From assembly GCF_950023065.1 (NCBI RefSeq), contig NC_088677.1, forward strand, positions 76,471,469 to 76,535,468: 64,000 nucleotides of DNA, written 5' to 3'. A program made the translations under genes and the position numbers. Origin of the DNA: Planococcus citri. Taxonomy: Eukaryota; Arthropoda; Insecta; Hemiptera; Pseudococcidae. Positions 54,642 to 64,000 of this stretch are shown here, piece by piece. The notes under the pieces are model-generated. The model was given only the letters and a program-made list of their open reading frames with translations, was not told the DNA's origin and did no database searches. Position 1 is the stretch's first letter; every line of letters begins with the position of its first letter.

Positions 54642-55552
54642 TATCGCACGTGACTGGTTAGGGCCGAACAGAGAACCAAGACTGATATTCTGAAAAACCA
54701 ATGCAGCATAATATGAGTAATACACACAATCACTTACATTGTCTGGCCCTCGCCACCAATATGCAAAAATTGAAAATGTATCTATTAGTTATTGCGATGA
54801 TAATTCAGATATGAGATAACAAGTTTAATTGAATTTTGATGGTCTTTGGGCATATTCCCAATACACCAAATTTTTCATTCCATCATCAAATGGTCGGATC
54901 CAAAGTATTTTAGGTCGATGGTTTGTACTATGCAAAGATCAGAATTAGCTGCATACAATAAACGCAAACAAATAGTTCTGTTTTTTTAAAGCAGAAATTC
55001 GATTTCTTTAATCATCATGCCAGTTCATTTTCTTTATAAAAGAAAACAAAATTTTAAAATTTAAAATTTAAAATGATCATTTTTTTAAAAATTCAAACCT
55101 TACATACTTACTCAATATCTGAAAAAGTAGCTGAACTTGGGACAAAAAATGACATAGCAGCCCCTGTTGTTTTTGAGGACTTAAGTTTATTCAACTCTTG
55201 CTGATAAGTATTCCTAATACTTCTTAGCTTTGTTTTAATTTCATCCGAGGTGGTAATGTTCAAAAACGTGTCATTGTTTCTGAGCTCCATGATCAGCCCT
55301 TCAAAGGCTACAGCTCGTTTTGTTGATACCTTATAATTAGGATCCTTCATATTATACATTAAAGGAAATTTTTTGAAACATGACAAAAATTGGGTAATCT
55401 TCTGAAAATTCCACTTTTCCTTCACCATTTTAAATAATTAATTATTAATATTTTTTAAAATGTCACCACCAAATCGAATCACTAATTCACTATCAATCAA
55501 ATCAATCAATGTGATTTCTCCAGTGTGCTTCAGTGATTGATAACACAAAAAT
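54642..55552. repeat. Segmental duplication B, copy 2
   Basis: Corresponds to 47147-48044. After the shared end it continues into 'aaagggattgactgatccccac', a phrase also at 46215, so the copies are mosaics with other repeat blocks. Confidence 0.85.
55112..55428 (-). CDS. MADF-domain protein, first exon (copy 2, intact frame)
   Basis: About 105 aa from an ATG to SATFSDIE, where either a TAA ends the frame or the overlapping GA|GTAAGT donor is used, as the downstream exons of copy 1 suggest. It shows the MADF pattern: aromatic WNF, K(F/I)PLMYNMKDPNYK, the RAVAFEGLIMEL helix, then IKTKLRSIRNTYQQELNKLK and the S..TGA... linker. MADF (Myb/SANT-like, Adf-1) domains bind DNA and are common both in insect transcription factors and in the accessory proteins of PIF/Harbinger-type transposons. 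Given the setting, a transposon origin is more likely. Confidence 0.72.
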
Positions 55553-56417
55553 CAAAGGGATTGACTGATCCCCACTTGACAGTTTTATAACTGTGGACAC
55601 TCAATGTCACACTCGTAAAATTAAACTGTTTCTTACAAATACTCAAATGGCTAATGATTCATTTTTCAAGTGAAGTTGCAAAGTACATAGGTAAGTATAT
55701 GAAATTGGGAAGTATTACACAGTTTCAATAAATAAAGCAACATGTGCTTTTAAACATTTACGTCAGCCTCATATAAAGAGGCAACAGCAGTAACCTGGCT
55801 AATTGTTTTCCAATAGTCATTTTCCAGGCTTTCAAAATTATTGAATTTGGGGACAGCTGGGGAAATAACTCACCACCAATAATACATATTGATAACTGAT
55901 CTACTGTGATCATACCTTACCCATTTCAAAGGGAATTGATTTTTGTTATAACATCTATCAATCTCAAGAGATAAACATGCTGTGAGATGTTTGTAGTTGA
56001 TTTCACTAAATAAAGCAATTGGTGTTTTCACTGTTTTCAAACATTTTGAAAAAATCTTCAATAATACTGTATATGAATGTGTATTCAGATCCTCTAATAT
56101 TTGAGTTTTCTGCCATTCTGACTATCACTACTCAGGGTACTAAATTATTTTTTTTGATTTTACACTTTAATTACGTTACAGGGGACGTGGACGTAGGACT
56201 GGATGTGCGATGTCGATGTGATGTGATTTTTCAATAAATTATCAACAAGCAGAGTTCAACGAGTACCTAGATCCGAAAATTATCCCGGTTCTATTCGAAT
56301 TTTCATTATTTCATACAAATACCGCTAGGATCGCTAAATAAATGTTGTAGATTTGTCGAATGTCCACCTGGCCAAAGAATTTTCCATCGGATGTCACCGT
56401 GTCACTAGTGATGCCCT
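55553..56417. other. Mosaic of repeat fragments
   Basis: Contains the fragment KTPIALFSEINYKHLTACLSL (minus, 56061-55870), shared with 23112-22759, and the 'gataactgatctactgtgatc' phrase shared with 48388. No complete gene. Confidence 0.45.
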
Positions 56418-56571
56418 GTGATTAGGGCACTATAACAGGGGGTATGCTGGTCAGCCATTTTCTTGCGAGACTATCCTACTTAGCATAGAAACTCCGTAAG
56501 AACGCATACAATTTTTCGTGTGAAAAATGCAATTTTTTTGATCGTTCGCGAGTTCGGGTGATCTGTTGTCA
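56418..56571. mobile_element. Diverged relative of the 14624-15836 MITE (one end)
   Basis: The phrases 'gtgtgaaaaatgcaattttttt', 'gatcgttcgcgagttcgggtga' and 'tgttgtcagggctt' resemble 'taattatgcatgcaattttttaaattgttcgcgagtttgggtgaactgttatgcagtctt' near 14690-14750, with flanking 'gccattttcttgcgagac' like 'ccattttgttccct'. Only one end is left, and the sequence after it is replaced by a different element. Confidence 0.5.
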
Positions 56572-57291
56572 GGGCTTGAAAACCGGATAGGTTTTTTAAA
56601 ATATTATCTCTCTCGTTCCGGTTTTGCTTAAAGGGTTTTATTTCAAAGGAAACGGTTTTGGTTTCGGTTTTTTCCTTTTTTCTTCATTTTTCAGGGATGA
56701 TCCAATTGCAGGGGTGCTAACCGAAACCCAAACAAGAACCTAATTTTAGCCATTTTCAAACCCTAACTGAAAACAAAAACCGAAATTTCATAGGTTTTTT
56801 AAAAACTGTAAAAAACCATAACAATAAAAATGAAGCAGAGTGAGTGAAACCAAAACCTAAACCGATATAATTTATTTTGGTTTTTTTCGGTTTTCAGTTT
56901 GGGTTTTTTCAGGTTTTTCAATTTTTTTGGGGGGATTTTTTCACTTTTTTTGACTTTTGTTTACAAATTTATGTACCTATTAAAAAAATTATACAAATTA
57001 TTGTTCTTGAAAAATATATACTTTTTTAGAATTAATATGAAATTAATATACTTTGTTTCCTGAGATTGAGAAATTTTGAATTGAAGATGTTTGAAAAAAA
57101 AAATTATGTAAAACCGAAAAAAACCGAAAACCAAAACTGAAACCAAAATTTTTATAAATGAGATCAAAACCGAAACCGAAACCCGAAATTTTGAATTTCA
57201 AAACCAAAACCAAACTGAAAACTGAAAAATTTCAAGGAAAAATTGGAGTGAAACCGTAATCGAAATTAAAATAATTAAGGTTAGCACCCCT
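56572..57291. mobile_element. Nested hAT-like MITE(s) built of 'aaccgaaa/ggttttcggt' repeats
   Basis: An inner unit (56710-57291) starts CAGGGGTGCTAACC and ends GGTTAGCACCCCTG, 14-bp perfect inverted repeats. Outside it, 'CAGGGCTTGAAAACCGG' at 56572 looks like the start of another element. CAGGG...-type termini are typical of hAT elements. The interior is an imperfect palindrome of 'aaaccgaaa' on one half and 'tttcggttt' on the other. No convincing 8-bp target duplication could be read. It interrupts the transposase exon that ends near 57292. Confidence 0.65.
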
Positions 57292-57292
57292 G

Positions 57293-57523
57293 CCCAAAAC
57301 ACATTTTTCGCCATTTTCTCCCCCGCATTGCATTTTAGCGAATGAATGCCCTATCCAAGTAGCACTACAATTTTTATTTTGTCCGGAACAGGAATCGCTG
57401 AAGAATCGGATACATTTTATATTATCATTCTTCAGTAAAGGTTTGATATTAACACTATTCAAAAAATCAAGCAGGCAGGAAATGATCTTGTTAGATCCTC
57501 TAGAATATTTGGTTTCAAGCCAC
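57293..57523 (-). pseudogene. DDE-like transposase, exon with SDSCSGQNKN
   Basis: Acceptor ctacatatag at 57524, then WLETKYSRGSNKIISC, LLDFLNSVNIKP, and IKCIRFFSDSCSGQNKN. In phase with the exon at 57765-57599 it completes a stretch typical of a large arthropod transposon family: FDLQQ.LP.PK....A.Y.RQLW.YNF, then W.E....RGS.E..SC, then L...SD.C.GQN+N. The Asp in the last motif is taken as catalytic in this RNase H-like fold (inference). After GQNKN the similarity fades within about 20 residues and the frame is cut by the CAGGGGTGC element. Confidence 0.65.
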
Positions 57524-57598
57524 CTATATGTAGACAGAAAAGTATGATGTAAATAAGCTGATATTGAAAATGGTCAAATTTAATTAAATTTATCTAAC

Positions 57599-57765
57599 CT
57601 GTAAAAATATACTGTGGACATGTTCAACTGTTTCTTTGAAGTATGGATTATGATTCCAAAAGTATAATACCATAGCTGACAAGCGTAGTATGCCTCACTG
57701 ATCTCCGTTTTGGGCAGTGGCTGGTTCTGCATTAAATCAAAGTTGATTACGATCATATATATCAT
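57599..57765 (-). pseudogene. DDE-like transposase, upstream exon
   Basis: Encodes INFDLMQNQPLPKTEISEAY followed by YACQLWYYTFGI and ends VYFYR before a GTTAGA donor. The FDL.QN.PLPK....EAYY.RQLW.Y.F pattern leads into the SDSCSGQN motif of the next exon. No start codon is assigned because the family's N-terminal half is missing here; a possible Cys/His-rich piece of it lies at 59256-59041. Confidence 0.62.
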
Positions 57766-57768
57766 CTG

Positions 57769-59040
57769 GCCATGTGTTCAGTTCTCATAAAAGCGACACG
57801 CTTGGAGCTTACTACAATCTTAAATCTAAAACTAAATTTTTTAGTAAAAACATAAAGAAAATTGCACTTTTGTCAAAAGTAATCATTTTTGTTGATGAGC
57901 ACAAAGGGCATGAACCCTTTCTGTTCCCACAACGCGACGCTCTGATCACATCTAGATGATCACGTCTAGAGGCTGTTTGATGGGTTCGCCTAACTCTAGG
58001 ATTGTGTCTAGAATATTGAGATTCTGTCAGTCAGCAGAGTCTAGTGTACGTAGTTTGCCTATGCAGTTGCACTAGATCAGTGACTTCCAGTTATTGATCT
58101 CTCTTTATTGCCCTTTTCAAGAATCAGGACAGTGTTACCAGACTTCCACAGGGAGGGTACCTACTTACAGACATTTCTTGCATGTTTTTTTGCTACGTTT
58201 GTTAATTCTTTTAAATTTTACTGAAAATCCATTGCTTTTGATGGACAATTTTCATTGATTTAAATGTTGTTTTTAAGTAATGAAAACATGAAAAAAAACA
58301 TGTTAAAATTGATAAAACTTGACAAATAGGTACTAAAAAAAAAAAAGATGAATCTAGACAAACTTTGTTAAAAATTGCATGAAAAATGTTAGAATTAAAA
58401 TGGATGAAATCAATACCTACATACATAATGATGAGTATGAGATCTCATAGAAAAGTTGAAAAAAAACTTACCACAGAAATTTGTGATGAGTGTTGCACTG
58501 CTGATATTTGTTAACTCGTTATCCCTGTGAAAGAGCTAATAAGACACATGTTACCAGAACTCTTATTATATCCACTTATTTATGCTTTAATTAAGCCTCA
58601 CTTGTGTACAACTGGTGTAACTATACTGTTTATTGTTCCTGTGACATTTGTTAACTCATTATCCCTGTGAAAGAGCAAACAAGACCTGTTCTTCTTTTTG
58701 TAATGGATTTTTCAACAGGTGGTAAGCTGAAGTATCCCCATTTTTTTGTATCAACATGTACTTCTTTTTTAGAGCATTTTATGAACTTATCTATTTCAAT
58801 TTCTTCATCCTCAAATTTTAACTCAAATATACTAGGTAAAGTTTCAGAATCGTTCATCTTGTATGGACACAATGACCAAAAATAGGTAATTATTTATTTA
58901 AAAAAACCTAATCTTCATCATCACCTAAATAAACTTTCCAATGACCAATAACTGAATTTAAAGAAGTAAATTCCCACCATACTGTGAGGATGGACCTCTG
59001 GACCATAACAATGAGTACATAATTTTTTTCATTTTTTTAC
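57769..59040. other. Duplicated repeat blocks around an unrecognised minus-strand frame
   Basis: The block 57820-58260 ('aatctaaaactaaat', 'aacataaagaaaattgcactttt', 'gggcatgaaccctttctg', 'tccattgcttttgatggaca') recurs at 59950-60330 and, weaker, at 61680-61760. The block 58509-58640 ('gttaactcgttatccctgtg', 'ccagaactcttattatatcc') recurs at 59270-59450. A minus frame (58872-58651) reads MCPYKMNDSETLPSIFELKF and ends VEKSITKRRTGLVCSF; not recognised. Confidence 0.5.
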
Positions 59041-59256
59041 TTATTTATATTTTTGAAACCCACATGATAAAATGGTGTACAGGCATTTTTCTTTTAATGA
59101 GTATGATTCATAATGCGTATGCATTTCTAAAAATCTACATTTCTCACATATTTGTACTTTATTATATTTATAACCATAAATATTTCTAACTTTTTGGCTT
59201 ATTTGAGTATCAATAAAATTTTTGTGCACCGAACAACGACGACTATGAATAGGCAT
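59041..59256 (-). pseudogene. Cys/His-rich fragment, possibly the transposase N-terminal half
   Basis: A 71-aa frame with ICEKCRFLEMHTHYE. The C-x2-C...H-x-H pattern followed by a basic helix resembles the zinc-binding segment that precedes the FDLQQ region in SDSC.GQN transposases (C..C......H......K...H). It lies upstream, on the same strand, of the core exons at 57.3-57.8 kb. Low confidence. Confidence 0.25.
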
Positions 59257-59269
59257 TCAGTCGGAAACC

Positions 59270-60330
59270 TACTCACATGTTACCAGAACTCTTATTGTAT
59301 CTACTTATTTATGCTTTAATTAAGCCTCACTTGTGTACAACTAGTGTAACTATACTGTTTATTGTTCCTGCTGGTAGGGTAGAAGTGTTGGCAGCTGTGG
59401 GTGTAGTACTGCTGATATTTGTTAACTTGTTATCCCTGAGATAGAGCGAACAAGATTGCCCATCTTTTCAGCCACAGGCAGTTTACTTTTCCCTCTTGTT
59501 TCCTTCATTTTTTCATTATCACTGTAATTCACCTGCTTCATCAACTAAACCCATCTGTGGGTCCATTGTAAAAAAAATTTTGTCTATTCTATTTATACCT
59601 GTGAAGTTTATTCTCCACAAGCAGGGACAAATAAAGTTTTGCAAATTCACACATCTTTTGGTTTGTGTGGAAAGAGTCTTCTATTGGGTGTGTGAAAACA
59701 TATCTAAAATTTACCTAATGAAATGAATAATTAATAACATTCATTAAAATTATTCAAAAGTCTAAATTTTATAATCAAAAATAAGGATAATTAATATTTT
59801 AGAAAACAAACCAACATGTTGTTGCTAATACACTTCCTTTTAGCAGATGAAATAAGCGTATTTCTTGTAGAGTGATATTACTTATCCACACACTTGATAA
59901 ATTGTGAAGAAGCCGTTCTCAGAGGCGCTGTGTAAAAATTAAGAACTACAATCCTAAATCTAAAACTAAATCATTCAGTAAAAACATAAAGAAAATTGCA
60001 CTTTTGGCAAATGTAATCGTTTTTGTTTTGTGCTCATGACAACCCTTGTAGGGCATGAACCCTTTCTGCTCCCACAAAAAGTGTCCCTTGTCCTGGGTCC
60101 ATACTGAGATCCTGTCAGCCAGCAGAGTCTAGTATAGTTTGCTTATGCAGTTACACAAGGTCAGGGACTTCCAGTTATTGTCCTTTTCAAGAGTCAGGAC
60201 AGTGTTACCCTACTTCCATGGGGAGGGTGCATGAAGACATTTCAGGCATGTTTTTTTGCTACTTTTGTTTGGTATTTCAAATTTTACTGAAAATCCATTG
60301 CTTTTTGATGGACAATTTTCATTGATTTAA
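59270..60330. other. Second copies of the 57.8-58.6 kb repeat blocks
   Basis: Holds the duplicates named for 57769-59040, in inverted block order (the 'ccagaactcttattg' block first, then the 'aatctaaaactaaat' block). The short frame at 59496 is not supported. Confidence 0.55.
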
Positions 60331-60345
60331 ATGTTGTTTTCAAAT

Positions 60346-60832
60346 AGGTAAAATACTCCTGTCAATATGCAACATATAATATTGAAGGTAGTAATCCGTT
60401 CATGAGGTTTAATTTTTCAAACAGGTGAAATACTCCTATCAATATGCAACATATAATATTGAAGGTAGTAATCCGTTCATGAGGTTTAATTTTTCAAACA
60501 GGTGAAATACTCCTGTCAATATGCAACATATAATATTGAAGGTAGTAATCCGTTCATGAGGTTTAATTTTTCAAACAGGTGAAATACTCCTGTCAATATG
60601 CAACATATAATATTGAAGGTAGTAATCCGTTCATGAGGTTTAATTTTTTAAACAGGTGAAATACTCCAGTCAATATGCAACATATAATATTGAAGGTAGT
60701 AATCCGTTCATGAGGTTTAATTTTTCAAACAGGTAAAATACTCCTGTCAATATGCAACATATAATATTGAAGGTAGTAATCCGTTCATGAGGTTTAATTT
60801 TTTAAACAGGTAAAATACTCCTGTCAATATGC
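60346..60832. repeat. 77-bp tandem array (6.3 units)
   Basis: Units start at 60346, 60423, 60500, 60577, 60654, 60731 and 60808 (partial, 25 bp). Each reads aggtraaatactcctgtcaa, tatgcaacatataatattga, aggtagtaatccgttcatga, ggtttaatttttyaaac. Units differ by only a few bases. The spacing is exactly constant. No open frame, and no inverted-repeat structure within the unit beyond short stretches. The array interrupts the second copy of the 'gttgttttcaaatagg' block. Confidence 0.95.
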
Positions 60833-63664
60833 AGTTGAAAACATGAAAAAAACGTATTTTAAAATTGATGTAACTTGACAAAAACTAAAAAAAAAGAAGA
60901 TAAAATCAGAAAAAAACTTGTTGAAAATTGCATGAAAAATGTTGAAATGACGAATGAAATCAATACCTAATAATAAGTATTACATTACATCTCACAAAAC
61001 AGTAAAAAAAAAGAACTTACTAGAGGAAATTCATGTAAAAAGGTTTTGAAAGAGTCTTACACAATGTGCCTGCTCTCATTACGAATGCAGTCTTGAGTTT
61101 CCAGAAAAACTGAGTATGACTGCTTTATCACACCAGCTCTCCTGAGTTTTCTGCCCATCTAGAACTAGAAAAAAAAAAAAAAAAAGGACTTAGAGACATC
61201 TTCTAAGCATCATGGTAAGTTGCTATTGATGCATCAGATGTTAGAGAGTTGATAATTAATTTCAACGAGGATTTCCATTTTTTTTTTAGTGTGATTCGAA
61301 TTTCAAGAAAAATTTGTAAGTCAGAAATTTGACAGTGAGTTTCGTACTCTTGAATGTAATATTCATGTCCTTGTAGTGTTGAATTATTGATGAAAACAAA
61401 GTATTTATACTTATAATGATTTATCAAGAACAGCCATTAAAACTGGAAATACATATGTACATATAAAATGATCTCTTAAATTTTGCATTTCACCTGATTT
61501 TAAAATGTGATCAGCTGCGTTTGAAAGAATTTTTCAAATTTTTGTGAATTGGAAAAGAATAATCAATAATGAATGTACCTATATAGGGGATTGATTTTTC
61601 ATAAACAGATTACTCTATTTATCTTAAAGAGATCCATTTATATTGATAAAACTTGGTAAAAGCCAAGTTAGAGACATTTCCGGTATGTTGTTTTGCAATT
61701 TTTGTCAAGTGTCTCTGAGTTTGCCGAAATTTCATGGACAATTTTCATAGATTTAAACGCTGTTTCCGTGAAATGAAAACATAAAATAAAAACATCACAA
61801 TTGGTAAAACTTAGCGAAAACTAAATGAAAAAAAAAAATGGTAAAATTAGACAAAAATTGTTGAAAATCGCATGAGAAATGAAATCAATAAAAATATAAC
61901 ATCGCGCAGGAGAGTAAAAAAAAAAGAACTTACCAGAGGAAATTCGTGACGAGTGTTGCTGTTTTTAAATAGTCTTCCTCCTTCAAGTTATTACGTATAT
62001 TCCTTTGAAACACTCAATTAGTAATGAACATAAATTAAAAGCACTAATCATTAATTATAACTTCCAAATAGAAAAGTTGATATAATTTCCTCGGGGATTC
62101 CATTTTTTTTAGTGGGATTTGAATTTCAAGAAAAATTTGTGTCAGAAATTTGACAGTAAGTTTTACTCTTGAGGTAATATTCAAAAATATTGGATGGTAG
62201 AATACGACAGTATATCTACTGGAAAGTATTCGATAGGACTTTTCTCCAATGCCCTTCTCCTTTGCTATACAATTTCACAATTCTTCATTTACTAATCATA
62301 TGTACTTGTTGTAAATTAATAGATACGAGTAAAATTTACATCTAATAATTATTTTTTCATCGAAGTTTAGCCACACGTTTGTATCTATAATAATTATGAA
62401 TTGAGAGTAGGTACGTATGCATTTGTTATTCGACTGAATATTGACTGTTTTTATGCAATTTAATATTAGACTGAAATTGTACTTTTGTGAGTGATAATTG
62501 TTTTTTCCGAATGGAGTATTTGTATGTACTTTTTTAAAATAATTAAATATTTCAATATTAATTCGTGCGTGTTTATTTTTGAAGCAGTTGAACATGAATT
62601 TATGAATATACGTTTTGGGCCAATTTTTTGATACAATTTTGTATGTATATTTTCATCGCTAATTAGAAATCATCGAAATCGAAATTGACAAATCAAAATT
62701 GAAATCGCCAGAAGACTGGAACGATATGAAATTCAAAATTCTCCCAATATTGATGTTTTTTCGGCTAAAAAAAAAAAAAAAGGATGGAGTGAGGATACTC
62801 TGAGAAAAATTGGCCAAACATTGGATGAAAATTTTGGTAATTTCTTAATTGAAAATTCATGTTTTGCGAATACCTAAGTATGCGTTATTTGAACTGGAAT
62901 CTTTAGATCATATCGATCTAAAATGACAATACAAGAACTCTTCATACTTGAACCTGCACCGAATTGAGTGAAGAAGTGGATGCCGAATCGTAAGTATTAT
63001 TCAGGTAAATCTTTATAATTATTATTTTAGGTATAATATGGATGAAATTTTTGGAAAAAAAATTCAATGTCGAAATTCCCAACTCTGAAAATAATAATTT
63101 AATTTGGTAAGAAAAATTACTGACAATAATTTTCATCATCGGAACTACGACGAACTCTATCCAAAAATCTTCAAATTATCCGATATGGAGTACTATAAAA
63201 AGAGGTCAATTTTATTGATAATGGGATGATTTTTCACTTGTAAGAACTTATGCAAATACACTTCTTTGGTAGTTTGGAAAAAATGAGTGATGAAAAAACC
63301 AAATATGGCCAAAAATCGTGAATCTTTTCATATTACACTATACGTAATTTAATTGAAATAACAACATATCTATTTTTAAAAAATGCGAAAATAATCTTCA
63401 AAAAATCAAAACTTCTTCAGAAATACTCGATGTGTAATAACGTGTCAATTTTTAATATTGATGAGGAGTGCTCCTTCGTAAACATTCTATAGGCAACTTG
63501 AATTACAGTAGTAAGAAAAAATCAAAAAATTCGGCAAAATAATCTGCCTTGAAAATATAGCTACGCAACCCAAACAACACAACTTCCTGACGAAATGAGC
63601 ATTGTGCTGTAAATAGACACAATCCAGGAAGAATTGTGCTGGATAGAGACACTGCTTCAAAATC
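60833..63664. other. AT-rich DNA with repeat debris, no supportable gene
   Basis: Contains two copies of a block with 'gatttccattttttttagtg', 'gaatttcaagaaaaatttgt', 'cagaaatttgacagt' (about 61270-61345 and 62098-62170) and A-runs at 61170 and 62770. Several short low-complexity frames (61427, 62595, 63139, all minus) show no features. The stretch near 63185 (gatatggagtactataaaaag) has nothing distinctive. Confidence 0.45.
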
Positions 63665-63665
63665 A

Positions 63666-64000
63666 GGGTATCTAACAGGTAGTGAAAGTAGTGAAAAAGT
63701 TGTGAATTTTGTTAAAAAGGTAGTGACAAAATGAGAAAATTCAAATTCGTTCCTTTTTTTCGATCTTTGTTCTGTAGAAAAGAGCTCCTTTGTCGACTTT
63801 TTTAGAGCTTAAATTACACATTTTTGAGAGCTTTTGCCCTCGCTTCGCTCGGGCTAAGGCTATTTGCTCTTTCTCCTCATAATTCATAAACAACTATATT
63901 GTTCAAATTCAAAAAATGTTCAACGTTTGAATCAGAAAAATGAGAATTTTTTTCACTTTTCGAAACATGAATTTTTTAAAGCTTCTGCCCTCGCTTCGCT
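63666..64000. mobile_element. Left end of a CAGGGTATCTAAC element (truncated by window edge)
   Basis: Starts CAGGGTATCTAACAGGTAGTG, one base different from the CAGGGTGTCTAACAGG end of the element at 26394. It is followed by 'ggtagtgaaagtagtgaaaaagt' direct repeats in place of 'ggtactgcaagtactg'. The internal phrase 'gcttttgccctcgcttcgct', found in the other element, occurs here at 63831 and again at 63983. A second member of the same family whose other end lies outside the window. Confidence 0.7.

Noticed and set aside
60346..60832. CRISPR-like array
   Set aside because: The 77-bp units are contiguous with no variable spacers; this is a eukaryotic tandem repeat.

Overview
The window is nuclear DNA of an animal, almost certainly an insect. 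It carries spliced GT-AG genes for CSN5, Brahma and the Hedgehog-pathway kinase Fused, plus the first exon of CAD. It is AT-rich, full of transposon relics, and has a short run of the insect-type TTAGG repeat. The many GTAGGTAC-like microrepeats, the poly-G runs and the kinds of transposon relic suggest a hemipteran such as a scale insect or mealybug, but that is an inference; no species can be named from the sequence alone.

The first 21 kb is a compact gene block. In order it holds: the first coding exon of CAD (minus, running off the left edge); CSN5 (plus, 4 exons, complete); a 5-exon coiled-coil gene I cannot name (plus); brahma (minus, 21 coding exons, complete, 1407 aa); a 1.2-kb nearly palindromic MITE with a perfect 10-bp target duplication; and fused (plus, 10 coding exons, about 598 aa). 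CAD/CSN5 and brm/fused are head-to-head pairs, and the coiled-coil gene and brm are convergent. Three brm and fused introns are filled with unusual repeats: G-run arrays, a foldback, and an element rich in AAAGTGG.

From about 21.8 kb to the right edge I found no complete host gene. The sequence is a layered accumulation of mobile-element debris, mostly on the minus strand and often still split into recognisable exons. It includes three copies of a Ulp1/SENP-type protease, two copies of an adenain/Polinton-like cysteine protease with the same internal stop, DDE-like transposase pieces with an SDSCSGQN motif, and zinc-finger exons. There are also two MADF-domain exons with tandemly duplicated downstream exons, a duplicated spliced gene of unknown function, BEL/Pao and Copia fragments, and an LTR with its TATA box.

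Structural signals in this half are a 1.37-kb element whose 5-bp target duplication can be proved from an empty-site copy 10 kb away, a 1085-bp foldback with arms of about 490 bp, 36-bp and 77-bp tandem arrays, nested hAT-like termini, and several segmental duplications. No CRISPR array, rRNA or convincing tRNA gene was seen.
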